Shown: positions 1 to 5,173 of the stretch, one piece after another
Layout: every line of letters begins with the position of its first letter
How positions within the stretch are numbered: position 1 is the first letter of the stretch
Position numbers and translations under genes: made by a program
Notes under the pieces: model-generated
Databases searched by the model: none
What the model was told of the DNA's origin: nothing
What the model saw: the letters and a program-made list of their open reading frames with translations, nothing else
Source: Pseudomonadota bacterium
GTDB lineage: Bacteria; Pseudomonadota; Gammaproteobacteria; Pseudomonadales; Oleiphilaceae
Reading direction: 5' to 3'
DNA length: 5,694 nt
Assembly (NCBI GenBank): GCA_023430625.1
Contig: JAEZAA010000148.1
Span: 1-5,694 of the forward strand

Positions 1-1
1 C

Positions 2-430
2 GACAGTATTTGTCATCGGAAGCTGCGGGAAGACCATCTGGTCTGCTTGATGCGCCCGGATCATCCGCTGGCACAGCACAGCCTCAGCCTGGAAAGTTAT
101 CTGACGCTGCGCCACGTGCTGGTGTCATCCCGCGAACGGGGGCCGGGCTACGAAGACATCGAGCTGTCCCGCCACGGCTTGAGCCGCAACATTGGCCTGC
201 GTACGCCCCATTACTACGCCGCCGCCCTGGTGGTGGCCGAGACGGATATGGTGCTCACGGTGCCGGCTTCCTTTGCCGAGGTACTGTGTCGTCAGGTTGC
301 GTTGCAGTTGCATGAATTTCCGATTCCGCTGCCGCCGTTGGAGGTGTATCTCTACTGGCACCGGAATTTCGATCGGGATCCCGCCAACCGCTGGCTGCGG
401 GAGCAGATCTTGGCAGCGGTGGACGGCTAG
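2..430 (+). CDS. LysR-type transcriptional regulator, C-terminal part (5' end outside window)
   Basis: The reading frame is open from the first bases of the window to a TAG at 428-430, so this is the tail of a longer gene, about 142 residues. The translation matches the effector-binding (periplasmic-binding-protein-like) domain of LysR regulators. Visible landmarks are CLMRPDHPLA followed by a leucine-rich SLESYLTLRHVLVSS stretch, then RNIGLRTPHYYAAALVVAETD and VLTVPASFA, and a terminal YWHRNFDRDPANRWLREQI. The WH...DPANRWLR ending and the HYYAAALVVAETD block resemble the NodD/NahR/LinR-like branch of the family. The winged-helix DNA-binding half lies upstream and cannot be seen. These proteins bind DNA as tetramers and respond to small, often aromatic ligands; the ligand here cannot be inferred. 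The gene converges on the exonuclease gene, so its usual divergently transcribed target would be outside the window. Confidence 0.88.
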   Translation, partial: DSICHRKLREDHLVCLMRPDHPLAQHSLSLESYLTLRHVLVSSRERGPGYEDIELSRHGLSRNIGLRTPHYYAAALVVAETDMVLTVPASFAEVLCRQVALQLHEFPIPLPPLEVYLYWHRNFDRDPANRWLREQILAAVDG

Positions 431-1011
431 GGGGCCAAGTGTTGGCCTGCGTGCACCAGCTTCCAGGTTTCATGCAGGATGCGGGCATCGTCGGCGGCGC
501 GATGGGTGGTGAGGCCGAAATGGCTGATGGCTTGTTGCCGGCATTGAGGCCAGGCGTTGATCTGGGCCGGGGTCAAAATCTGCGAGATGGATTCCAGGCC
601 AAAGGCGGGCGTCAGGCGAGCGGCGCGGAACAGCCGGTGCAGCCAGAAGCTGTCGAAGGTCCAGGCGTCGGAATAGGCGGTTCCCCGCAGGCAGTCATTG
701 AGGTAGGCGGCGACCTCCGGTACTTCCACGCCTTCGTCCAGCAGCTGCTCCCGGGAAAGGCCATGAATGGCTTGTGCCGTCTCGGACCAGTCGTCCCACA
801 GCGGAGCGGGGCGAATTAGCCAGCTGTGCAGGCTGCCGTCCGCCAGGCATACGCCGACCTCAATGGGATAGCTGCAGATCAGGTCCAGGCTGGACGCTTC
901 GAAATCGATAAAGGCGGGCATGGGTGCCTTGGCTACTCTGGGATCAGGAGCCTGCTGACGGTTGTCGGGCAGGTTACTGGTCAAGGGTTCGGTGTTGTGC
1001 TGATGCTTCAT
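427..1011 (-). CDS. DEDDh-family 3'-5' exonuclease (DnaQ-like)
   Basis: This 194-residue protein has the exonuclease motifs of the DnaQ/RNase T superfamily. Exo I is FIDFEASSLD, giving metal ligands D36 and E38. Exo II is in SDAWTFDSFWL, with D120 the likely ligand. Exo III is HRAADDA, with H170 and D175 in HxAxxD spacing, which defines the DEDDh subclass. The IHGLS segment at 82-86 also fits the family. The expected activity is metal-dependent removal of nucleotides from a 3' end, but DNA versus RNA substrate cannot be told. It is a stand-alone exonuclease domain with no polymerase or helicase part. Residues 1-30 are polar and proline-rich and precede the conserved fold. M31 (codon at 919-921) has AAGG five bases upstream, whereas M1 has no clear ribosome binding site, so the real start may be 921. 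The gene is transcribed away from the kinase and its stop overlaps that of the LysR gene. Confidence 0.85.
   Translation of the reverse strand: MKHQHNTEPLTSNLPDNRQQAPDPRVAKAPMPAFIDFEASSLDLICSYPIEVGVCLADGSLHSWLIRPAPLWDDWSETAQAIHGLSREQLLDEGVEVPEVAAYLNDCLRGTAYSDAWTFDSFWLHRLFRAARLTPAFGLESISQILTPAQINAWPQCRQQAISHFGLTTHRAADDARILHETWKLVHAGQHLAP
433..447. terminator. Hairpin at the convergent gene junction, possible bidirectional terminator
   Basis: GGCCAA and TTGGCC form a perfect 6-bp inverted repeat around a 3-base loop, beginning three bases after the LysR stop codon and lying inside the last codons of the exonuclease gene. The position is right for a shared terminator of two tail-to-tail genes. 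No run of T follows on either strand, so it is not a canonical intrinsic terminator and may be chance. Confidence 0.3.
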
Positions 1012-1182
1012 TATCGACTCTGGCGGGTTGCATGCCTAACCCGGTGGCAGAAGAAATGGCCAGTGGCCGCGGACGTCCGGTTGTGGGCGGTATTACTTCG
1101 ATGTGTAACCCAATCCCGTGACAGTTCGACGACACCGGCATCTTCCTGATGCTCGGCACGCCATCTCCCAACGCAGGAGACT

Positions 1183-1311
1183 ATGTTAGAATCAACGCCG
1201 TTTCCAAGGTTCCAGGATAGTCGATACTTCGACACGGCAAGCAAGTCGCCAGGCTCGACCGTCTGCCCTGTCCAGAACGAGACCTGGCACAGTATAGGCG
1301 AATGCCTGTAA
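1183..1311 (+). CDS. Possible 42-residue small ORF, doubtful
   Basis: An ATG at 1183 preceded by AGGAG (1175-1179) opens a frame of 42 codons that ends in TAA at 1309-1311. The product begins MLESTPFPRF and ends SIGECL; I recognise no family, signal peptide or membrane segment. Against it, the Shine-Dalgarno spacing is only three bases, the third-position GC is lower than in the neighbouring genes, TTA, TCA and ATA codons occur, and its first codons coincide with a good extended -10 promoter element, so the same bases may instead be a promoter. It is listed because it is the only small frame in this gap with a recognisable ribosome binding site. Confidence 0.15.
   Translation: MLESTPFPRFQDSRYFDTASKSPGSTVCPVQNETWHSIGECL
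1184..1192 (+). promoter_or_regulatory. Extended -10 promoter element
   Basis: TGTTAGAAT reads as TGn followed by TAGAAT, five of six matches to TATAAT in extended -10 form. No good -35 hexamer lies 16-18 bases upstream, which extended -10 promoters can tolerate. Transcription would start near 1199, giving the kinase a leader of about 265 bases that contains the palindrome and the repeats. The kinase is the only clear downstream gene on this strand. Confidence 0.35.
1285..1299 (+). promoter_or_regulatory. Weak sigma-54-like promoter element
   Basis: TGGCAC followed by five bases and AGGC keeps the GG and GC dinucleotides 12 bases apart, as in -24/-12 promoters, but has AG in place of TT in the -12 half. 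Single matches of this quality occur by chance, so it is only a candidate. Confidence 0.12.
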
Positions 1312-1360
1312 GGTATTATTGCATTTTGCGACGGCGCCACAGATTAGCCGGGCGAATTTG

Positions 1361-1366
1361 TATAGA
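1361..1366 (+). promoter_or_regulatory. Possible -10 element upstream of the kinase
   Basis: TATAGA matches the -10 consensus at four of six positions and lies about 100 bases before the kinase start. No acceptable -35 hexamer is visible at 16-18 bases. If used, transcription would start near 1372, and the CRP-like palindrome would lie downstream of the start, a position more typical of repression or roadblock. Confidence 0.2.
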
Positions 1367-1387
1367 CTCAGGGAGCGTCAAGGTGAA

Positions 1388-1407
1388 AACGTGACATCTA
1401 TCACGTT
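1388..1407. promoter_or_regulatory. CRP/Vfr-like palindromic operator
   Basis: The arms AACGTGA (1388-1394) and TCACGTT (1401-1407) are perfect reverse complements separated by six bases. The GTGA-N6-TCAC core is the arrangement bound by CRP-family regulators (CRP, Vfr, Clp). The outer base is C/G rather than the T/A of the E. coli consensus TGTGA-N6-TCACA. The site is centred 68.5 bases before the kinase start codon. Whether it activates or represses depends on which promoter is used. Symmetry is seen directly; the identity of the binding protein is inferred. Confidence 0.5.
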
Positions 1408-1419
1408 GTTGGCGCCATA

Positions 1420-1458
1420 CAAAGGATCTTGGCAAGGGATCTAGACAAGGGATCTGGT
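1420..1458 (+). repeat. Three tandem 13-bp repeats before the kinase start
   Basis: Three adjoining 13-base units start at 1420, 1433 and 1446 and share the pattern CAARGGATCT followed by three variable bases. The last unit ends seven bases before the kinase ATG. Each unit carries an ANGGA core, as in CsrA/RsmA binding sites, and a GATC. The period is not a whole number of helical turns, which fits an RNA role or simple duplication better than a helically phased DNA operator. The last copy also supplies the only purine-rich AAGGGA near the start codon. Confidence 0.75.
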
Positions 1459-1465
1459 CACGAAG

Positions 1466-4348
1466 ATGTTCCGTCGTATCGTCAATCTGGTCAATGCCGG
1501 CGTCGATGAGTCTCTGTCCGAGGAACAGGCGCGCTATGTTCGCCTGGGCAACCAGTCCGCCTTTATTGTCCTGCTGAGCACCCTGTTGCCTCTCGTCAGC
1601 TATGTGCTGGCGGGTTCGAGCCTATTGGTCGTGCTGGCCCTGATATTGCTATTGGTCCAGTCCACAGCCATTGCCCTCAACCACTTCAGACATTACACGA
1701 CCGCCCGCTTGTTTCTGGTGCTGGCCAACGTCAGCCTGATTTACCTGTTCTCCTCGATCGTCGGCGAGGAGTCTTATTTCTTCCTCTATTACGCGCTGGT
1801 CCTGCTGGCGCCCTTTGCCATATTTCCGCCGGAGGACCGCGGGATCTTTAGCGTCTGTTCCGTCATCACACTGGGTGTGGTGGTGCTGGATATGGTCTTG
1901 AATATCCGCCTCGTCCACTGGTCCGTCAGCGAGGACGAGCAGGCCCTGGTCCGTGCCCTGGTGATTCCCATCGTCTTTATCGGCAGCTATGCCTTCGTGA
2001 TGCTGCTGTTGCGGGAGAATGAGCGGGCGGAACGGACGATTCAACTGTCCAACCTCAAGCTCGAAACCCTCGTCACCTCGCTCAACGACACCGTGTTCGA
2101 GGTCAACGAGCGCTTTGAGATTATCAATGTCTGGTGTAGCGAGGATGCCAAACTGCCTCAGCCGCGGGCCAAGTTCCTCACGGAGCCCGTGACCAACTTC
2201 CTGCCGCCGGAACTGGTGAGCCTGTTCCGCGAACATATCGGCCGCGCATTCGCCAGCGGCGAGCGCTCCCGCTTTGAGTACCAATCGCCCACCGATGGGC
2301 TTTGGTACAAGGTCAAGATTTCCATGCTGCCACTCGGGCCGGAGTCCGAGCGCCGGGTCTCCGTGGTGTTGCAGAACATTCACAAGGAGCGCGCGGCCCG
2401 TCAGCGCATGCTGATCAACGACCAGATCATTCAGGACAACCATGACGCGATCCTCTACCTGGATCGGGATGGTCGGATCCAGTCCTGCAACCGGGCGGCG
2501 GAACGCCTGTATGGATATCGTGAAGAGGAAATCCAGGGGCAGTCCATCGCCCTGTTCCAGGTCAGGGAAAGCGCTGACACGCCGGATATTCTCAAAACCC
2601 TCGGTGGCCGCGATGGCTGGAGTGGCGAGATTCAGCATCGGCGCAGGGACGGCCGTGTCCTGGATGTGCTGATGACGGTATCCATGATCCGCGCCGACAC
2701 CGGTCAACTGCTCGGTTATGCCCTGATCTGTCGCGACATCACCGCCACCAAGGCGGCTCAGGAACTGCTGCGGCGCAGCGAGCGGCGTTTCAAATCCATG
2801 GCCGAGCATGTACCAGGTGTGGTGTACGAGGCCTGCATTTATCTCGATGGCCGGCCTTGGCATTTCAATTACGTCAGTCCCCGGATTCGGGACATCCTGG
2901 GGCTTGAGCATGAGGACAGCGCACTGGATCTGCAGTGGCTGATGGGCGGCGTGCATCCGGACGATGTTGGTCGGGTGCGGGAATCGGCCCTGGCGGCTGC
3001 GCGCCAGCGGCAGCGTTGGGACTGTGAAGCCCGCTTCCAGCGGGAGGAAGGCGGCGTGAAGTGGATTCATGGCTACGCGTCGCCCATCGAATGGGACGAG
3101 ACGCGGGTCGTGTTCCACGGCATTCTGATGGATGTAACCGCAGAACGAGCCCACCGCCAGGAGTTGACCGCCGCCAAGGAGAAGGCGGAAGAAGGATCCC
3201 AGGCCAAGGCGGAATTCCTCTCGGTCATGAGCCATGAAATCCGCACGCCCATGAATGCCATCATTGGCCTGACCCACATGCTGCTGGAGGATAACCCACG
3301 GCCGGAGCAGGTCGAGAACCTCAACACGCTGAAGTTTTCGGCGGAAAACCTGTTGTCCTTGATCAATGACATCCTCGATTTCAACAAGATCGAGGCGGGC
3401 CGGATCGAGCTGGAGCAGGTGGATTTCGACTTGCTGCACCTGCTGGACAGTATCAGCCGCACCGCCGGCTATGCCGCACGGGAGAAGGGGCTGGAGATTC
3501 GGGAGAAAATCGACCGGCAGGTGCCACGCCGGGTTTTGGGAGATCCGACCCGGCTGGCGCAGATTCTCAGTAACCTGCTGAGCAATGCCGTCAAGTTCAC
3601 CCACCAGGGTCTGGTTGAGCTTAGCGTGCGCCGCCTCGATGATATTCAGAACCCGGACTGGGCAACCCTTGAGTTCCGCGTGACCGACACCGGAATTGGC
3701 ATCGCCGAAGACAAGTTGGGCCGCATCTTCGAATACTTCACCCAGGCCGACGAAAGCATCACCCGATCCTATGGCGGAACCGGCCTGGGACTGGCCATCA
3801 CCAAAGCCTTGGTCGAACTGTTCGGCAGCGAGATCCAGGTCAAATCCGATCTGGGGAGCGGTTCCACCTTTTACTTCACCCTGCGCTTGGCGTGCAACCT
3901 GGCGCAGTCGCCGAAGACACCGTTCCTGCTGCCGGCCAACGGACTGGTGAAGCTGGATGGGCGGCGCATCCTGCTGGTGGAGGACAATCCCGTCAACGTC
4001 ATGGTCGCGGAAAAACTGTTGCGCAAGTGGGGCGCCGAGGTGGACACGGCGGAGAACGGCTTCGAAGCCGTGGAGGCGGTCATGGCGCACAGCTATGATC
4101 TGGTTCTGATGGATATTCAGATGCCGCTCAAGGACGGCTATGCCGCGACCAGGGAAATCCGCGCGCTCAACGGCGGCCTGTACCGACGGCTGCCGATCAT
4201 CGCCCTGTCCGCCGCCACCACCGAGGATGTGCAGCGCGAGGCGGTGCGCGCCGGCATGGATGGCTTTCTCACCAAGCCGATCAACCCAGGCGAGCTCAAG
4301 GCCAAGATCCTCCGTTACCTGCAGGCGCTGGACAGCCTGACCGCCTGA
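1466..4348 (+). CDS. Hybrid sensor histidine kinase/response regulator (6 TM, three PAS, HisKA, HATPase, REC)
   Basis: This 960-residue inner-membrane kinase starts with about six hydrophobic helices (roughly 32-50, 52-72, 79-98, 102-120, 127-148, 162-183) with short loops and no large periplasmic domain. Three PAS domains follow: about 195-305, 315-427 and 437-560; the third has the PAS_3 signature NYVSPRIRDILG and VHPDD. The dimerisation/phosphoacceptor box is SHEIRTPMN with H590. The ATPase has N707 in NLLSNAVKFT, D741 in DTGIGI, and GGTGLGL at 770-776. The receiver (about 834-955) has the acidic pair E839/D840, phospho-acceptor D883 in LMDIQMP, S915 and K937 in LTKP. All key residues are intact, so it should autophosphorylate and pass phosphate to its own receiver. 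No HPt domain or partner regulator is in the window, so an HPt protein elsewhere is expected. The stimulus is unknown. A TAG at 1442-1444 limits the start to this ATG or later; no well-spaced Shine-Dalgarno precedes it. Confidence 0.93.
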   Translation: MFRRIVNLVNAGVDESLSEEQARYVRLGNQSAFIVLLSTLLPLVSYVLAGSSLLVVLALILLLVQSTAIALNHFRHYTTARLFLVLANVSLIYLFSSIVGEESYFFLYYALVLLAPFAIFPPEDRGIFSVCSVITLGVVVLDMVLNIRLVHWSVSEDEQALVRALVIPIVFIGSYAFVMLLLRENERAERTIQLSNLKLETLVTSLNDTVFEVNERFEIINVWCSEDAKLPQPRAKFLTEPVTNFLPPELVSLFREHIGRAFASGERSRFEYQSPTDGLWYKVKISMLPLGPESERRVSVVLQNIHKERAARQRMLINDQIIQDNHDAILYLDRDGRIQSCNRAAERLYGYREEEIQGQSIALFQVRESADTPDILKTLGGRDGWSGEIQHRRRDGRVLDVLMTVSMIRADTGQLLGYALICRDITATKAAQELLRRSERRFKSMAEHVPGVVYEACIYLDGRPWHFNYVSPRIRDILGLEHEDSALDLQWLMGGVHPDDVGRVRESALAAARQRQRWDCEARFQREEGGVKWIHGYASPIEWDETRVVFHGILMDVTAERAHRQELTAAKEKAEEGSQAKAEFLSVMSHEIRTPMNAIIGLTHMLLEDNPRPEQVENLNTLKFSAENLLSLINDILDFNKIEAGRIELEQVDFDLLHLLDSISRTAGYAAREKGLEIREKIDRQVPRRVLGDPTRLAQILSNLLSNAVKFTHQGLVELSVRRLDDIQNPDWATLEFRVTDTGIGIAEDKLGRIFEYFTQADESITRSYGGTGLGLAITKALVELFGSEIQVKSDLGSGSTFYFTLRLACNLAQSPKTPFLLPANGLVKLDGRRILLVEDNPVNVMVAEKLLRKWGAEVDTAENGFEAVEAVMAHSYDLVLMDIQMPLKDGYAATREIRALNGGLYRRLPIIALSAATTEDVQREAVRAGMDGFLTKPINPGELKAKILRYLQALDSLTA

Positions 4349-4391
4349 TCCACCCCGCCATGGTCCGCCGATTAGCGAAGAGCCCTGAAGA

Positions 4392-4402
4392 TTGGTTAAA
4401 AT
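4392..4402 (+). promoter_or_regulatory. Candidate -10 region of the queC-queE promoter
   Basis: TAAAAT at 4397-4402 matches the -10 consensus at five of six positions and has a TG two bases upstream of it, close to an extended -10. The -35 region is weak. A start near 4409 would leave a 5' leader of about 36 bases before queC. It lies in the 96-base gap after the kinase stop, so the que genes could be expressed without the kinase. Confidence 0.4.
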
Positions 4403-4406
4403 GGCG

Positions 4407-4438
4407 CCCTTGTTCCATATGCCGTAGTCGACCAAGGG
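4407..4438 (+). promoter_or_regulatory. Possible hairpin covering the queC ribosome binding site
   Basis: CCCTTG (4407-4412) is the exact reverse complement of CAAGGG (4433-4438), and the second arm overlaps the queC Shine-Dalgarno AAGGGGA (4434-4440). Pairing would hide the ribosome binding site. The 20-base loop is long, and the first arm lies at the predicted transcription start, so it may be absent from the short transcript and present only in read-through RNA from the kinase gene. No preQ1 aptamer pattern is visible. Confidence 0.25.
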
Positions 4439-4444
4439 GACCCC

Positions 4445-5146
4445 ATGCATTCCGTTCATCCGCAGACTCCGCCGCAAGGCCATGCCGGCTCGCGGGTCGT
4501 TACCATCTATTCGGGCGGGATGGATTCCTTTACGCTGCTCCACCGCCTGTTGCGCGAGGGGCATGAGGTTCATGCGCTGTCGTTCAATTATGGCCAGCGT
4601 CATTCCAAGGAACTCCTCTACGCGCAACAGGTGTGCGAAGAGCTGGGCATCTCCCACAAGATCGTGGACATCACCGCCATCAACCAGTTGCTGCAGGGTT
4701 CGTCCCTGACCGACGACATCGAGGTGCCGGAGGGGCACTACGAGGCGGAGAACATGAAATCGACGGTGGTGCCGAACCGCAACATGATCATGCTGTCGCT
4801 GGCCATCGGCTATGCGGTGTCGCTCCACGCGGAGGCGGTATATTACGGCGCCCATGGGGGCGATCACGCCATCTATCCCGACTGCCGGCCCCTGTTCGTG
4901 CAGAAGATGAACGAGGTGGCCCAGGTCGCCAATTACGAAGCGGTCGCCGTGGTGGCGCCCTATCTCTATTCCGATAAGATCGAGATCCTGCGGGAAGGGC
5001 TTGCCATGGGGCTGGATTATGGCAAGACCTGGACCTGTTACAACGGACGCGAAAAAGCCTGCGGCAAATGCGGCTCCTGTATTGAGCGGCTGGAGGCGTT
5101 CGCGCGCAACAATGCAGCGGACCCGCTGGCCTACGAAGCCGTCTGA
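4445..5146 (+). CDS. queC: 7-cyano-7-deazaguanine synthase QueC
   Basis: QueC uses ATP and ammonia to convert 7-carboxy-7-deazaguanine (CDG) into preQ0, the nitrile precursor of queuosine in tRNA and of other 7-deazaguanines, in the cytoplasm. The 233-residue protein has the PP-loop SGGMDS at 23-28, near the N-terminus as expected for adenylate-forming enzymes of the N-type ATP pyrophosphatase fold. It also has the family blocks SFNYGQRHSKE, VPNRNMIML and GAHGGDHAIYPDCRP. Near the C-terminus the cysteines C198, C206, C209 and C212 (CYNGREKACGKCGSC) form the structural zinc site. Length is typical of the family. The ATG at 4445 follows AAGGGGA with four C in between. Residues 1-16 look like a non-conserved lead-in. 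It is followed after 27 bases by queE, the preceding pathway step, supporting an operon. Confidence 0.97.
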   Translation: MHSVHPQTPPQGHAGSRVVTIYSGGMDSFTLLHRLLREGHEVHALSFNYGQRHSKELLYAQQVCEELGISHKIVDITAINQLLQGSSLTDDIEVPEGHYEAENMKSTVVPNRNMIMLSLAIGYAVSLHAEAVYYGAHGGDHAIYPDCRPLFVQKMNEVAQVANYEAVAVVAPYLYSDKIEILREGLAMGLDYGKTWTCYNGREKACGKCGSCIERLEAFARNNAADPLAYEAV

Positions 5147-5160
5147 CCGGCGCCACCCGC

Positions 5161-5164
5161 GAGG
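5161..5164 (+). promoter_or_regulatory. queE ribosome binding site
   Basis: GAGG ends nine bases before the ATG at 5174 and supports this start in the 27-base gap after the queC stop. No promoter or terminator is seen between the two genes. Confidence 0.5.
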
Positions 5165-5173
5165 CAATCTGTT

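Larger units (their letters stand above)
1012..1465. other. Divergent intergenic region between exonuclease and kinase genes
   Basis: These 454 bases separate the divergent exonuclease and kinase genes and hold no convincing protein gene. From left to right they contain a 10-bp palindrome CGGACGTCCG (1070-1079), an extended -10 element (1184-1192), a small inverted repeat GTCGA-TACT-TCGAC (1220-1233), a weak sigma-54-like element (1285-1299), AT-rich -10-like hexamers at 1314-1319 (TATTAT) and 1361-1366 (TATAGA), a CRP-like palindrome (1388-1407), and three 13-bp direct repeats (1420-1458). Codon composition and short interrupted frames argue against a missed conserved gene. The length suggests control of at least the kinase gene and probably of both flanking genes. 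Confidence 0.7.

Noticed and set aside
439..819. Plus-strand open frame of 126 codons.
   Set aside because: It is a shadow of the exonuclease gene, which has all DEDDh motifs on the other strand; the product is glycine-rich and featureless.
1070..1079. Palindrome CGGACGTCCG upstream of the exonuclease gene as an operator.
   Set aside because: A single 10-bp GC-rich palindrome is expected by chance in DNA of this composition, and it matches no operator I can name.
826..1149. Plus-strand open frame of 107 codons spanning the exonuclease start and the intergenic region.
   Set aside because: It crosses from antisense of a real gene into non-coding DNA, and the character of the translation changes at the border; no domain is visible.
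1011..1340. A 109-codon minus-strand frame whose stop overlaps the exonuclease ATG as TAATG, suggesting translational coupling.
   Set aside because: It starts with GTG without a ribosome binding site, has no recognisable domain or hydrophobic core pattern, and is rich in His, Arg, Trp and Cys, as is typical of translated non-coding DNA. It also runs through the intergenic regulatory elements.
4349..4396. Intrinsic terminator after the kinase gene.
   Set aside because: No GC-rich hairpin followed by a T run is visible between the kinase stop and the queC promoter candidate, so read-through into queC is possible.
4403..4444. Possible preQ1 riboswitch in the queC leader.
   Set aside because: The leader lacks the C-rich loop and A-rich tail of the preQ1-I aptamer and is too short for the other classes, so nothing beyond the gene's pathway supports it.
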